A stretch of 64,000 bases of DNA, taken from Fictibacillus nanhaiensis (GTDB taxonomy: Bacteria; Bacillota; Bacilli; Bacillales; Fictibacillaceae). The first letter of the stretch is position 1; every line of letters begins with the position of its first letter. Below are positions 43,249 through 52,103 of the stretch, piece after piece. The position numbers and the translations under genes were made by a program. The notes beneath the pieces were generated by a model, which saw only the letters and a list, made by a program, of their open reading frames with translations, was not told where the DNA came from and ran no database searches. The stretch is taken from the NCBI GenBank assembly GCA_016401345.1, contig JAEACG010000002.1, positions 558,001 through 622,000 on the forward strand, written 5' to 3'.

Positions 43249-43350
43249 GTCGACTCGCAGCTATATGGGGAAATCTCGCCGAATTATTGTTCAAACTCGC
43301 CGGATTTAGCCCGGAATTGCTAGAATTATCTCTTCAAATTACTGAATAAA
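43249..43350 (+). repeat. 21-nt-period degenerate tandem repeat block, copy 2
   Basis: TCGCCGAATTATTGTTCAAA is followed at 21-nt steps by TCGCCGGATTTAGCCCGGAA and TGCTAGAATTATCTCTTCAA. It aligns without gaps to 35021-35116, sharing GACTCGC, CTATATGG-like and AAACTCG blocks. Confidence 0.75.
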
Positions 43351-43362
43351 CAGCTTAGATAC

Positions 43363-43399
43363 CCCACTTGGTATTGAGTGGGAATCTTTTTATCTTTTT
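43363..43399 (+). terminator. Orphan hairpin with T-rich tail
   Basis: CCCACT and AGTGGG form a 6-bp stem with an 8-nt loop, followed by a run rich in T. It is 250 nt past yqhY with its own terminator, so it may end a small transcript or be a repeat remnant. Confidence 0.5.
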
Positions 43400-43410
43400 C
43401 TTCTTTGACT

Positions 43411-43539
43411 GTTGATTGGAGTGGAAGATGCGAGACTCTAGGCTAGGACAGGCGGGCAGGTGAGACACTAATACGGAAACGTACAAATGTGGCTCACCGT
43501 CTGCCCCGCGGAAAGCGAGCATCTGGAAAGGAAATCAAC
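43411..43539. repeat. Long imperfect inverted-repeat element
   Basis: GTTGATT at the left end pairs with AATCAAC at the right. AGATGC pairs with GCATCT, GCGGGCA with TGCCCCGC, and GGTGAG with CTCACC, giving one long nested hairpin of about 129 nt. It resembles the intergenic element with ending CCGCGGAAAGCGAGCATC seen repeatedly in Bacillaceae genomes. Confidence 0.75.
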
Positions 43540-43656
43540 TCCCTTCAAAGCAACAATGAATTATAATACATCAGTATTTACTTTTTTAACTATTTGACCC
43601 TTAACAGATTAAAAAAAACTGAATGTTCGGAAGGGTTAGTAAGTCCATTGTTCGGA

Positions 43657-43686
43657 TTGTAACGAGTCCTAACATTATGGTATTAT
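43657..43686 (+). promoter_or_regulatory. Sigma-A promoter of nusB-folD operon
   Basis: TTGTAA and TATTAT are separated by 18 nt, with an extended -10 TGG directly before TATTAT. The start codon is 41 nt downstream. Confidence 0.65.
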
Positions 43687-43727
43687 GCTAGATAGAAATT
43701 GTTCGCAAATAGAAAGGAAGTCGGATT

Positions 43728-44123
43728 ATGAAACGCAGACTTGCCAGAGAAAAGGCATTTCAATCGCTTTTTCAAATTGAAGTAAGTGACATCTCAGCTA
43801 GTGAAGCTATGGAGCATGTTTTAGAAGGAGAGCCATCAGACGAATTCTTAACACAGATGGTTCATGGTACGGTTGAAAAGAAAGAAGAAATCGAGCGTTT
43901 TCTTACGCCTTATTTAGAAAAATGGAGCTTTTCAAGACTAGCAAATGTGGAACGTGTCGTTCTTCAGATGGCAGCTTACGAATGGCTGTTCATGGAAGAG
44001 GTTCCTAAGAACGTAACTTTGAATGAAGCGATCGAAACAGCAAAAATCTTTGGCGGTGAAGAAGCAGGACGTTTCGTAAACGGAGTCCTAGGAAAAATAA
44101 TCAAAGATATTAACAATAACTAA
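43728..44123 (+). CDS. nusB: Transcription antitermination factor NusB
   Basis: Binds boxA RNA with NusE (S10) and supports antitermination of rRNA transcription. The 131-residue all-helical protein has the typical start MKRRLAREKAFQSLFQIE with its basic RNA-binding face and the closing FGGEEAGRFVNGVLGKI. ATG 43728 follows AAAGGAAG. First gene of the nusB-folD-xseAB-ispA series. Confidence 0.96.
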   Translation: MKRRLAREKAFQSLFQIEVSDISASEAMEHVLEGEPSDEFLTQMVHGTVEKKEEIERFLTPYLEKWSFSRLANVERVVLQMAAYEWLFMEEVPKNVTLNEAIETAKIFGGEEAGRFVNGVLGKIIKDINNN

Positions 44124-44163
44124 TTAAATAAATCAAACAACTACTTTTGAGGGGGACTTTAGA

Positions 44164-45027
44164 ATGGCTGTGTTAGACGGAAAACAGATTGCGAGAGAGA
44201 TCAGAGAGAAACTTGCAAAAGAGATCCAAGACCTTAAACAAGACGGAATTGTTCCAGGTTTAGCTGTTATTCTAGTAGGCGATCACCCAGCGTCTCGTTC
44301 ATATGTACTAGCAAAAGAAAGAACGTGTAAAGAGCTCGGTATGCATTCCGTATTGACTGAGCTTCCCGAAACTATTTCTGAGAATGAATTATTGCAATAC
44401 ATTCAAGCGTTTAACAATGACGAACAAATTGATGGGATTCTCGTACAACTTCCCCTTCCTTCACATATAAGTGAATCAAAAGTAATTGAGGCGATTCTGC
44501 CTGAAAAAGATGTAGACGGGTTTCATCCGATTAATATCGGAAGAATGCATGCAGGAGACGAGCAAGCATTCATACCTTGTACTCCTCTTGGAATTTTAGA
44601 GATGGTCAAACAAACCGGTGAAGATATTTCAGGCAAACATGTTGTGGTTGTAGGAAGAAGCAACCTTGTTGGAAAGCCAGCTGGGCAGCTTTTCTTGCAA
44701 GAAAACGCAACGGTAACGTTTTGTCACTCTAGAACAAAAAATCTTCGTGAACAAACATTACAAGCCGATATTTTAATTGCGGCGGTAGGAAAACCGAACC
44801 TTATTACAGAAGATATGGTTAAAGCAGGTACGGTTGTCATTGATGTAGGTGTTAATCGTAAGGAGAACGGAAAGCTTTGTGGGGATGTGGACTATGAGGC
44901 TATTAAGCCTAAAGCGAAACATATCACTCCTGTTCCGGGAGGCGTCGGTCCTATGACGATCACGATGTTAATGAACAATACGGTTCTTGCTTCAAAATGG
45001 AGAAAGAAGCTAAAGGAAGTACATTAA
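44164..45027 (+). CDS. folD: Bifunctional methylenetetrahydrofolate dehydrogenase/cyclohydrolase
   Basis: Interconverts 5,10-methylene-, methenyl- and 10-formyl-tetrahydrofolate, linked to the folate product of glycine cleavage. The 287-residue enzyme has the folate-site Tyr and Lys in SRSYVLAKERTCKE, the DGILVQLPLP signature (about 95), and the nucleotide-binding VVVGRSNLVGKP (about 162). Ends in HITPVPGGVGPMTI. ATG 44164 follows GAGGGGG. It shares one base with the xseA start. Confidence 0.97.
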   Translation: MAVLDGKQIAREIREKLAKEIQDLKQDGIVPGLAVILVGDHPASRSYVLAKERTCKELGMHSVLTELPETISENELLQYIQAFNNDEQIDGILVQLPLPSHISESKVIEAILPEKDVDGFHPINIGRMHAGDEQAFIPCTPLGILEMVKQTGEDISGKHVVVVGRSNLVGKPAGQLFLQENATVTFCHSRTKNLREQTLQADILIAAVGKPNLITEDMVKAGTVVIDVGVNRKENGKLCGDVDYEAIKPKAKHITPVPGGVGPMTITMLMNNTVLASKWRKKLKEVH

Positions 45028-46388
45028 TGCAGAACAACAATCGGTATGTTCCAATATCGGCTGTAACCCGGTATATTAAGAGGCTATTTGAAAATGACGG
45101 TAACTTACAAGATGTTTGGGTTAAAGGTGAGCTATCCAATGTTAAGCTCCATAGCAGGGGACATTTGTATTTTACGTTGAAAGATGCAAACAGCAGAGTT
45201 TCTGCGGTCATGTTTGCAGGAAACAACAGACATTTAAACTTTAAACCTGAAGAAGGAATGAATGTATTAATTCAAGGTTCATTCTCTGTATACGAACCTC
45301 AAGGACAATACCAGCTGTATGTCAGAACGATGCAGCAAGACGGTGTTGGTAACTTGTTTCTAGCGTATGAGAACCTTAAGAATACGTTAGAACAACAAGG
45401 ACTTTTTGATCCAATGCATAAAAAGCCGCTGCCTAAATTCCCTTCGACGATAGGCGTGATCACTTCACCAACAGGAGCTGCGGTGAGGGATATCGTGACT
45501 ACTATAAAACGAAGATTTCCACTTGCTTCTGTTACTGTATATCCAGTTCTTGTTCAAGGTCCAGGCGCTGCTCCATCCATCGTTCGGGCGATTGAACGAG
45601 CGAATGCTTTGAATGAATCAGATGTCCTAATCGTAGGACGTGGTGGAGGCTCGATCGAAGAGCTATGGGCGTTTAATGAAGAAAGTGTAGCAAGAGCGAT
45701 CTTTCAATCACATCTGCCGATCATTTCTGCTGTGGGGCATGAAACAGATTTTACGATTGCAGACTTTGTAGCTGATCTAAGAGCACCAACACCAACAGCT
45801 GCGGCTGAGATGGCTGTGCCTCATCTAGATGAATTGAAAGATAGATTATTTCAAAGAAATGTTCGTCTGAAAAGAGTGATGAATGAGTTTGTTGCCGGTC
45901 ATCAACAGCATCTATCACGCCTTCAAAAATCGTACGCTTTTAAATACCCTACGCAATTGATAAAACAAAAAGAGCAAGAACTCGATAGGTGTATGGATCA
46001 ATTGAAACGTACAGTTGGAAGCTTTGTTGATCAGCATCAGAATCATCTCTCACAGGTTAAACGTCAGCTTTTTTTGTTTTCACCAAGTGGTCAGCTTCAG
46101 AAGGCAAACGAAAGAGTTGTTTCTCTGCATAAGGCATTGCTTAAAGAAACAAATCGTCACGTAAGGCAGCACCAGAGGGATTTTTCAAACAAGATTTCTA
46201 GGCTCTCTTCCCTTAATCCTCTAGCTGTAATGGATAGAGGGTACAGCTTAACTTATAAACAAGGAAAAGACGAATTGGTTAAGTCCGTATCACAGGTAAA
46301 GGCTGGAGATGCACTAACGATAAAGTTAAAAGATGGACAGATTGATTGTCACATCACTGGAACGGAGGCGTCTTTTACGAATGACTGA
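45027..46388 (+). CDS. xseA: Exodeoxyribonuclease VII large subunit
   Basis: Catalytic subunit of a single-strand DNA exonuclease. The 453-residue protein has an N-terminal OB domain ([20 protein letters not shown]), a catalytic domain with [15 protein letters not shown] and [15 protein letters not shown], and a long helical C-terminal half with coiled-coil character (about 260-400). ATG 45027 overlaps the folD stop and follows AAAGGAAG. Confidence 0.96.
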   Translation: MQNNNRYVPISAVTRYIKRLFENDGNLQDVWVKGELSNVKLHSRGHLYFTLKDANSRVSAVMFAGNNRHLNFKPEEGMNVLIQGSFSVYEPQGQYQLYVRTMQQDGVGNLFLAYENLKNTLEQQGLFDPMHKKPLPKFPSTIGVITSPTGAAVRDIVTTIKRRFPLASVTVYPVLVQGPGAAPSIVRAIERANALNESDVLIVGRGGGSIEELWAFNEESVARAIFQSHLPIISAVGHETDFTIADFVADLRAPTPTAAAEMAVPHLDELKDRLFQRNVRLKRVMNEFVAGHQQHLSRLQKSYAFKYPTQLIKQKEQELDRCMDQLKRTVGSFVDQHQNHLSQVKRQLFLFSPSGQLQKANERVVSLHKALLKETNRHVRQHQRDFSNKISRLSSLNPLAVMDRGYSLTYKQGKDELVKSVSQVKAGDALTIKLKDGQIDCHITGTEASFTND

Positions 46389-46620
46389 AAAAAGAAGCAA
46401 ACTCACATTTGAAGAAGCAATGATACAGCTTGAAGAAATCGTTGAAAAGCTTGAACAGGGAGATGTTCCTTTAGAAGAAAGTATCGATCTGTATCAACAA
46501 GGGATGAAGCTCTCAAAATTATGTCATACGAAATTACAGAATGTTGAGAAGAAGATGGATACGATTCTGCATGAAGACGGAAAAGAAGAACCATTCGCGA
46601 TTCAGGAGGAAGATCATTGA
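46381..46620 (+). CDS. xseB: Exodeoxyribonuclease VII small subunit
   Basis: The 79-residue helical-hairpin subunit with the signature [17 protein letters not shown] and [15 protein letters not shown]. Several copies bind each large subunit. ATG 46381 overlaps the end of xseA by 8 nt and follows GGAGGCG. Its stop overlaps the ispA start. Confidence 0.95.
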   Translation: MTEKRSKLTFEEAMIQLEEIVEKLEQGDVPLEESIDLYQQGMKLSKLCHTKLQNVEKKMDTILHEDGKEEPFAIQEEDH

Positions 46621-47498
46621 TAGCGTTTGAACAATATCTTCGAGATAAAAAATCATTGGTTGAAGAACAGATGGTTGAATACTTAAACAAGCTGGATGCT
46701 CCAGAAACATTAAAAAAATCGATGCTATATTCCATTTCTGCAGGTGGAAAGCGAATACGTCCGATCCTAGCTCTTGCCGTTATGGAATCTTTTGAAAAGA
46801 ATACAGCAGAAATAGAGGATGTTGTTTGTTCCATTGAATTTATTCACACGTATTCTTTAATTCATGATGACCTTCCTTCTATGGACAATGATGATTATAG
46901 AAGAGGAAAACTCACGAACCATAAAGTCTTTGGTGAGGCTCAAGCGATTTTAGCAGGAGATGCTTTATTAACCGAGAGCTTTAACTTGATTACAAACAAC
47001 TCTTCTTTAACATCTGACCAAAAAGTTCAAATGATCGCAGTTTTATCAAAAGCTGCTGGAGCAACAGGTATGGTCGGCGGTCAAGTAGAAGACATAGAGG
47101 GAGAGAACAGAGACCTCACGTTATCGGAGTTAGAAAGCATTCATGAAAAGAAGACAGGTAAAATGCTCGAATGTTCAGTAATCATGGGTGGAATTGCAGC
47201 GGGAGCTTCTAATGAAGAACTAATGCACCTGACAAACTATGCACGACATATCGGAATTGCTTTTCAGATTCAAGATGACATCCTTGATGTAACAGGTAAT
47301 CAAGAAGAAATAGGTAAACCCGTTGGAAGTGATGAGGCTAATTTAAAAACTACTTATCCTAAGATTCTTGGACTTATTGGTGCAAAGAAAGAAATGGAAA
47401 ATCATATACATATTTCTTTGGAACATTTAAACAAGATCAACGGAAATACAGGCATATTAGCGTCCATCGCTGACTACATTATAAAAAGAAACCACTAA
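46617..47498 (+). CDS. ispA: Farnesyl diphosphate synthase
   Basis: Condenses dimethylallyl and isopentenyl diphosphates to farnesyl diphosphate in the cytoplasm. The 293-residue prenyltransferase has both aspartate-rich motifs: DDLPSMD (about 84-90) and DDILD (about 222-226). GGKRIRP binds the diphosphate. TTG 46617 overlaps the xseB stop (TTGA) and has AGGAGGAA upstream. dxs, which starts the isoprenoid precursor pathway, lies downstream beyond the OLE RNA and oapA. Confidence 0.95.
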   Translation: MIAFEQYLRDKKSLVEEQMVEYLNKLDAPETLKKSMLYSISAGGKRIRPILALAVMESFEKNTAEIEDVVCSIEFIHTYSLIHDDLPSMDNDDYRRGKLTNHKVFGEAQAILAGDALLTESFNLITNNSSLTSDQKVQMIAVLSKAAGATGMVGGQVEDIEGENRDLTLSELESIHEKKTGKMLECSVIMGGIAAGASNEELMHLTNYARHIGIAFQIQDDILDVTGNQEEIGKPVGSDEANLKTTYPKILGLIGAKKEMENHIHISLEHLNKINGNTGILASIADYIIKRNH

Positions 47499-47505
47499 GA
47501 GATTG

Positions 47506-47536
47506 TTGCAAAATTGGAAGTATGATATGATATTAT
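47506..47536 (+). promoter_or_regulatory. Possible promoter of the OLE RNA
   Basis: TTGCAA and TATTAT, the latter with an extended -10 TGA, are separated by a long 19-nt spacer. The predicted start is close to 47543, just at the terminal helix of the RNA. Confidence 0.5.
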
Positions 47537-47543
47537 TTGCTTT

Positions 47544-48156
47544 GGAGTGGTGCAGTATTCTAGTCAGCCCCCCATTCCTGAAGGCGGGCCTAAAAATCCG
47601 CCAAAGGGCACATCGATGAAGTTCCTTGCATTGGCTTGAGGCGCCCAGCCTTGGGTCATCGCTGGGAGTTAAGGTTGAAGGGCGATCCACAATGGCATGT
47701 GGGCGAGGACCCTTCTTCCGCGGAGGCCCCCATATTTGCGGTTTGTGTTCAAAAGACCTTACTGCGAAATGGGGTTTGAACCTGCTTAGCTTTTTTTCTT
47801 GTTCACAGGAAAAGAAGGCGAGCAGCGTAGCCTGCCTTGAGTGGAGCTTGAGGGGATTATGGTGTGAAAAGCCTGTATCGGTTGGCCGCTGATTATGAGC
47901 TTTATACCATATGAAATCTTCTCTGCAAAAGAGGCTAGGGAATGTGCGCGAGGCTGTTGAGGAAAACTCCTAGACTGTTCTGCCCTGACACCTTTTAGGG
48001 ATTATAGTGCGGACTAAGTGGTAATCTAGTCTAACGTTTGGTGACAGCGTTAAGAAGAGAGTAAAGGGAAACCGCGAATATGGCGACATTTCGTACTCTT
48101 CTGGGAAAACCTACTGGACCTAAGCCGCAGTCTTTACTTAATAAGGTGACCACTCC
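47544..48156 (+). ncRNA. ole: OLE RNA (Ornate Large Extremophilic RNA)
   Basis: This gene-free segment of about 613 nt between ispA and oapA is G/C-richer and more structured than other gaps. The ends close exactly: GGAGTGGT (47544-47551) with ACCACTCC (48149-48156). Internal helices include CCCAGC/GCTGGG (47644-47666), CCCT/AGGG (47983-48000), GGACTA/TAGTCT (48011-48032) and AGAAGAG..AGTA with TACTCTTCT (48053-48102). OLE RNAs are about 600 nt, occur in extremophilic and anaerobic Firmicutes, and lie beside ispA/dxs and the gene for OapA. They form membrane-bound complexes tied to cold, alcohol and Mg stress in Halalkalibacterium halodurans. Identification rests on position, length, terminal helix and neighbour; no covariance search was run. 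Confidence 0.92.
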
Positions 48157-48193
48157 CTATTACATAAAGTGACCAAAAAGTGAGGAGTTATGC

Positions 48194-48790
48194 ATGAAGC
48201 ATTCCTTTTCTAAAACACTCAAATGGAGTACAAGCATTGCCGTTATCACTCTTGTGTTAGCGGCTATTTTTACAGTTATATCCTCTTTTATGTTAAATGG
48301 AGTTTCGTGGGCGTTAGGGATGGGAATCGTCTTTCTAATCGTATTAACCGGGGTTCTTTTTGATATAGTAGGGGTAGCATCCACAGCTGCGAAAGAAGTT
48401 CCGTTTCACGCGATGGCTTCTGAGAAGGTTCCTGGAGCAAGACATGCTATAATCATTACAAGAAACGCAGATCGTGTAGCGAATTTTTGTAACGATGTTA
48501 TCGGTGATATCTCTGGAATCGTTAGCGGAACAGCATCTGCTGCAGTTGTAGTAGAACTTACACTCTCTATGGGGAATAGGTCTGGATCTAACTCTGAGTA
48601 TTTGATCTCGATCGTCTTCACGAGTGTAGTAGCTGCACTCACGGTAGGAGGTAAAGCGTTAGGAAAGTCATATGCGATCAACCACTCAACCTTTATTATT
48701 TTTCAGGTTGGGCGTTTATTATATTTTTTAGAGGAAAAATTAAGAATTAAACTGCTATCGCCTGCTAAAAGAGAGAAGAAAAGGCGCTAA
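48194..48790 (+). CDS. oapA: OLE-associated membrane protein OapA
   Basis: A 198-residue integral membrane protein with about four hydrophobic segments (12-36, 38-60, 105-130, 135-155) and a very basic C-terminus ([13 protein letters not shown]). The central block [20 protein letters not shown] plus [16 protein letters not shown]-like sequence resembles DUF21/CNNM metal-transport modules, in line with the proposed link of OapA to Mg homeostasis. In known species OapA binds OLE RNA and brings it to the membrane. ATG 48194 follows GTGAGGAG, 38 nt after the RNA. I base the name on context and topology; alternative is a generic DUF21-like protein. Confidence 0.88.
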   Translation: MKHSFSKTLKWSTSIAVITLVLAAIFTVISSFMLNGVSWALGMGIVFLIVLTGVLFDIVGVASTAAKEVPFHAMASEKVPGARHAIIITRNADRVANFCNDVIGDISGIVSGTASAAVVVELTLSMGNRSGSNSEYLISIVFTSVVAALTVGGKALGKSYAINHSTFIIFQVGRLLYFLEEKLRIKLLSPAKREKKRR

Positions 48791-48810
48791 TGGAAAGAGA
48801 GGCATATTCC

Positions 48811-50709
48811 ATGAACCTGGAAGAAATTCAAGATCCTCAGTTTTTAAAAACGTACGAAACTGAACAATTAAATAAATTAGCGGCTGAAATCCGTTCTTTT
48901 CTAATTGAAAAACTTTCAGTTAGAGGAGGCCACCTTGGTCCTAACCTTGGAGTAGTAGAACTTACACTTGCTATGCACAAAGTCTTTGACAGTCCTAAAG
49001 ACAAGTTTATTTGGGATGTAGGTCATCAAGCTTATGTACACAAAATCCTTACGGGAAGAGCATCTCAGTTTGATACACTTCGTCAGTATAAGGGTCTCTG
49101 TGGTTTTCCTAAAAGGATTGAAAGCGAACATGATGTGTGGGAAACAGGACACAGTTCTACATCACTTTCTGCCGCTATGGGAATGGCGATCGCTAGAGAT
49201 CTTAAGAAAACAGATGATAAAGTTCTTGCGGTCATTGGTGATGGTGCTCTAACAGGCGGAATGGCTTTAGAAGCGCTGAACCATATCGGTCATGAAAAGA
49301 AAGACTTAATCGTAGTACTAAACGACAACGAGATGTCTATCGCGCCAAATGTAGGGGCTCTTCACAACGTTTTAGGACGCATGAGAACAGCTAGAAAATA
49401 CAATAAAGCAAAAGATGAGCTAGAATCATTGATCCGTAAGATACCTGCGTTTGGCGGGAAACTGGCTGCCACAGCCGAACGTGTAAAGGATAGCTTGAAG
49501 TATCTGTTAGTATCAGGCATGTTTTTTGAGGAATTAGGCTACACCTATTTAGGACCAGTAGATGGTCATGATGTAGATGACCTGATCGAGAATCTAACAT
49601 ATGCCAAAAAGACTGAAGGTCCAGTAATCATCCATGTTCTTACGAAAAAAGGAAAAGGGTATGAGCCGGCTGAAAGTGATAAAAAGGATAGCTGGCATGG
49701 TGTAGGCCCTTATAAGATTGAATCAGGTGAGCAGATCAAACCGCAGCAGATTGGACCATCTTACAGCGGTGTGGTCAGTAAAACACTTGAGACGCTCTCG
49801 CATAAAGATGATCGAATCGCAGTGATAACGCCTGCGATGACCATTGGCTCAAAGCTCACTGATTACGGAAAAGCGTTTCCTGATCGTTTGTTTGACGTTG
49901 GTATTGCAGAACAGCATGCAACAACGATGGCAGCTGGGCTTGCGACGCAGAATATGAAGCCGGTCCTATCGATCTATTCTACGTTCTTGCAGCGAGGTTA
50001 CGACCAAGTTGTTCATGATGTAGCGAGACAGAATTTGAATGTTGTTTTCACAATAGACAGATCTGGTCTAGTTGGTGCTGATGGAGAAACGCACCAAGGT
50101 GTATTTGATATTGCTTTCTTGCGTCATATTCCAAATATGGTATTAATGATGGGGAAAGATGAAAATGAGCTTCAGCATATGGTTTACTCTGCTCTTAAAT
50201 ATGAAGATGGTCCGATTGCGATCAGATTCCCTAGAGGTAACGGTTCAGGAGTACCGATGGATGAAGAGTTTGAAAATATCCCGATTGGTTCATGGGAAGT
50301 GCTGAAAGATGGAGACGATGTTGCGATTCTTACGTTTGGAACGACGATTCCAATGGCACTTGAAGCTTGGGAGATCCTGGCGAAATCAGGTGTGTCAGCG
50401 CGTGTGATCAACGCTCGTTTTATCAAACCGCTTGACTCAAAAATGCTAAAAGAACTTTATGCGGAAAATATGCCTATTCTGACGCTGGAAGAAGCTGTCC
50501 TTCAAGGTGGATTCGGAAGTGCGGTATTAGAGCATGCATCTGATAATCAGGCAAGTGTTATCATCGATCGCATGGGTATACCAGACTGCTTTATCGAGCA
50601 TGGCAGCGTAACGAAACTGTTAGAGGAGATCGGTATTACAACACCTGATCTTGTTGAGCGTGTGAAAGCACTTGTTAAAAGAAAGGCAGAAAAGGGTCTT
50701 CTTACATGA
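48811..50709 (+). CDS. dxs: 1-deoxy-D-xylulose-5-phosphate synthase
   Basis: Joins pyruvate and glyceraldehyde 3-phosphate, the first step of the MEP isoprenoid pathway, using thiamine diphosphate. The 632-residue enzyme has the active-site His in [12 protein letters not shown], the ThDP motif [25 protein letters not shown] and the [11 protein letters not shown] transketolase block. ATG 48811 gives the family N-terminus and sits 8 nt after GAGAGG; ATG 48790, overlapping the oapA stop, is possible. Its 3' end overlaps yqxC by 4 nt. Confidence 0.96.
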   Translation: MNLEEIQDPQFLKTYETEQLNKLAAEIRSFLIEKLSVRGGHLGPNLGVVELTLAMHKVFDSPKDKFIWDVGHQAYVHKILTGRASQFDTLRQYKGLCGFPKRIESEHDVWETGHSSTSLSAAMGMAIARDLKKTDDKVLAVIGDGALTGGMALEALNHIGHEKKDLIVVLNDNEMSIAPNVGALHNVLGRMRTARKYNKAKDELESLIRKIPAFGGKLAATAERVKDSLKYLLVSGMFFEELGYTYLGPVDGHDVDDLIENLTYAKKTEGPVIIHVLTKKGKGYEPAESDKKDSWHGVGPYKIESGEQIKPQQIGPSYSGVVSKTLETLSHKDDRIAVITPAMTIGSKLTDYGKAFPDRLFDVGIAEQHATTMAAGLATQNMKPVLSIYSTFLQRGYDQVVHDVARQNLNVVFTIDRSGLVGADGETHQGVFDIAFLRHIPNMVLMMGKDENELQHMVYSALKYEDGPIAIRFPRGNGSGVPMDEEFENIPIGSWEVLKDGDDVAILTFGTTIPMALEAWEILAKSGVSARVINARFIKPLDSKMLKELYAENMPILTLEEAVLQGGFGSAVLEHASDNQASVIIDRMGIPDCFIEHGSVTKLLEEIGITTPDLVERVKALVKRKAEKGLLT

Positions 50710-51524
50710 AAAAAGAACGGGTAGATGTACTGCTTGTCAATCGAGGACTTTGTGAAACACGAGAGAAAGCCAAACGATCTGTTATGGCAGGTCTTGTGTA
50801 TTCAGGAACGAACCGGATGGATAAGCCAGGAGAAAAGATAGAACAAGATGCGCCTCTTCAAGTTAAAGGAGATGTCATTCCTTATGTAGGAAGAGGCGGA
50901 CTTAAGCTTGAAAAAGCACTTCAGATCTTTGATTTTGATGTTAAAGAAAAGATTGGGATGGATATTGGAGCTTCAACAGGCGGTTTTACTGATTGTGCAC
51001 TTCAAAATGGCGCATCTTATATTTATGCGATCGATGTTGGCTACAACCAACTCGCTTGGAAATTAAGAAATGATTCTAGAGTAGCTGTGATGGAAAGAAC
51101 AAACTTTAGGTATGTAACCCCTGATCAGCTTCAACAGGGCATTCCTCACTTTGCAACGATAGACGTTTCGTTCATTTCTCTTCGAATCATACTTCCTGTG
51201 CTTACTCAGCTTATGCCAACTGGAGATGTGATCGCTTTGATCAAGCCACAGTTTGAAGCAGGGCGTGAAGAAGTCGGGAAAAAGGGAATCGTCAGAGATT
51301 CGAAAGTTCATAAACGTGTGATAGAAGAGATTACTGACTTTGCCCGCAAAACAGGGATTAATCCAGTTGCATTGTCCTTTTCACCTATTACTGGTGGGGA
51401 TGGCAACATTGAGTTTTTAATGCATGGAAAAGTGAACAATGAGGACTTTCGAACAATAACTTCAGAAGATATTGAAGAAGTTGTTAAGTCTGCTCATGAA
51501 ACATTGAAGAAAGAGCGGGAATAA
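50706..51524 (+). CDS. yqxC: TlyA-family rRNA (cytidine-2'-O) methyltransferase (YqxC)
   Basis: A 272-residue protein with an N-terminal S4 RNA-binding domain ([20 protein letters not shown]) and an FtsJ-type methyltransferase domain. The SAM motif is [15 protein letters not shown] (about 82-96), and the catalytic Lys lies in [10 protein letters not shown]. Homologs methylate 16S or 23S rRNA; the target here is not known. It overlaps dxs (ATGA) and ends before a terminator. Confidence 0.92.
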   Translation: MKKERVDVLLVNRGLCETREKAKRSVMAGLVYSGTNRMDKPGEKIEQDAPLQVKGDVIPYVGRGGLKLEKALQIFDFDVKEKIGMDIGASTGGFTDCALQNGASYIYAIDVGYNQLAWKLRNDSRVAVMERTNFRYVTPDQLQQGIPHFATIDVSFISLRIILPVLTQLMPTGDVIALIKPQFEAGREEVGKKGIVRDSKVHKRVIEEITDFARKTGINPVALSFSPITGGDGNIEFLMHGKVNNEDFRTITSEDIEEVVKSAHETLKKERE

Positions 51525-51544
51525 ATTTCTCGCTCTTTTTTTAT
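51510..51544 (+). terminator. Terminator of the dxs-yqxC unit
   Basis: AAAGAGCG and CGCTCTTT form the core stem with an extra GA/TC pairing, followed by T residues. The yqxC stop codon is in the loop. Confidence 0.88.
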
Positions 51545-51559
51545 TCTATTAATGAAAAA

Positions 51560-51588
51560 TTTACATCCTATGCACAATAGTATAAGAT
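51560..51588 (+). promoter_or_regulatory. Possible promoter of ahrC
   Basis: TTTACA and TAAGAT are 17 nt apart, about 40 nt before the start codon. Confidence 0.45.
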
Positions 51589-51629
51589 AAAGGCAGAATG
51601 TGACAGTGTAAATTGAGGTGGAATCACGA

Positions 51630-52079
51630 GTGAATAAAGGACAACGACATATTAAAATACGTGAAATGATCAGCAACCATGATATTGAGACACAAGACGA
51701 TTTAGTGGAACTGCTCAAGAAAGCAAACTTTAATGTAACGCAAGCAACTGTCTCGCGTGATATTAAAGAATTGCATCTTGTGAAAGTGCCGATGAACGAC
51801 GGTCGCTATAAATACAGTCTTCCGGCTGACCAAAGGTTCAACCCACTGCAAAAATTAAAAAGAACGCTGACTGACAGCTTTATCAGTATTGATTACGCAG
51901 ACCATCTAATCATTATGAAGACACTTCCGGGTAACGCAAATGCAATTGGTGCGTTAATTGATAAGCTAGATTGGGAAGATTTAATGGGAACGATCTGTGG
52001 CGATGATACAATCTTAATTATTTGTCGTTCTAAAGAAGTGAGTTCAGATGTTTCGCAGCGCTTTTTAGATATGCTGTAA
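51630..52079 (+). CDS. ahrC: Arginine repressor AhrC/ArgR
   Basis: A hexameric arginine-dependent regulator that represses synthesis and activates catabolism. The 149 residues equal B. subtilis AhrC. The winged helix ([18 protein letters not shown]) is N-terminal and the arginine-binding core contains [11 protein letters not shown] and [13 protein letters not shown] 51630 has GAGGTGG 8 nt upstream. Located before recN as usual in Bacillus. Confidence 0.96.
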   Translation: MNKGQRHIKIREMISNHDIETQDDLVELLKKANFNVTQATVSRDIKELHLVKVPMNDGRYKYSLPADQRFNPLQKLKRTLTDSFISIDYADHLIIMKTLPGNANAIGALIDKLDWEDLMGTICGDDTILIICRSKEVSSDVSQRFLDML

Positions 52080-52103
52080 TTTTTAAAATAAGGTGTGATG
52101 TAA

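Larger units (their letters stand above)
43111..43727. other. Repeat-rich gap between yqhY and nusB
   Basis: This gap of over 600 bp has no gene. In order it holds the operon terminator, repeat block copy 2, a second hairpin with T-rich tail, a long inverted-repeat element, and the nusB promoter. Confidence 0.75.

Noticed and set aside
35021-43350. CRISPR array as an explanation of the short-period repeats
   Set aside because: Units are 21 nt, directly adjacent without unique spacers, and degenerate; no cas genes in the window.
47626-47892. 88-codon open frame inside the OLE segment, and a 77-codon frame on the opposite strand (47457-47690)
   Set aside because: No usable ribosome site, odd composition rich in Trp, Cys and Arg, and both lie over paired parts of the structured RNA.
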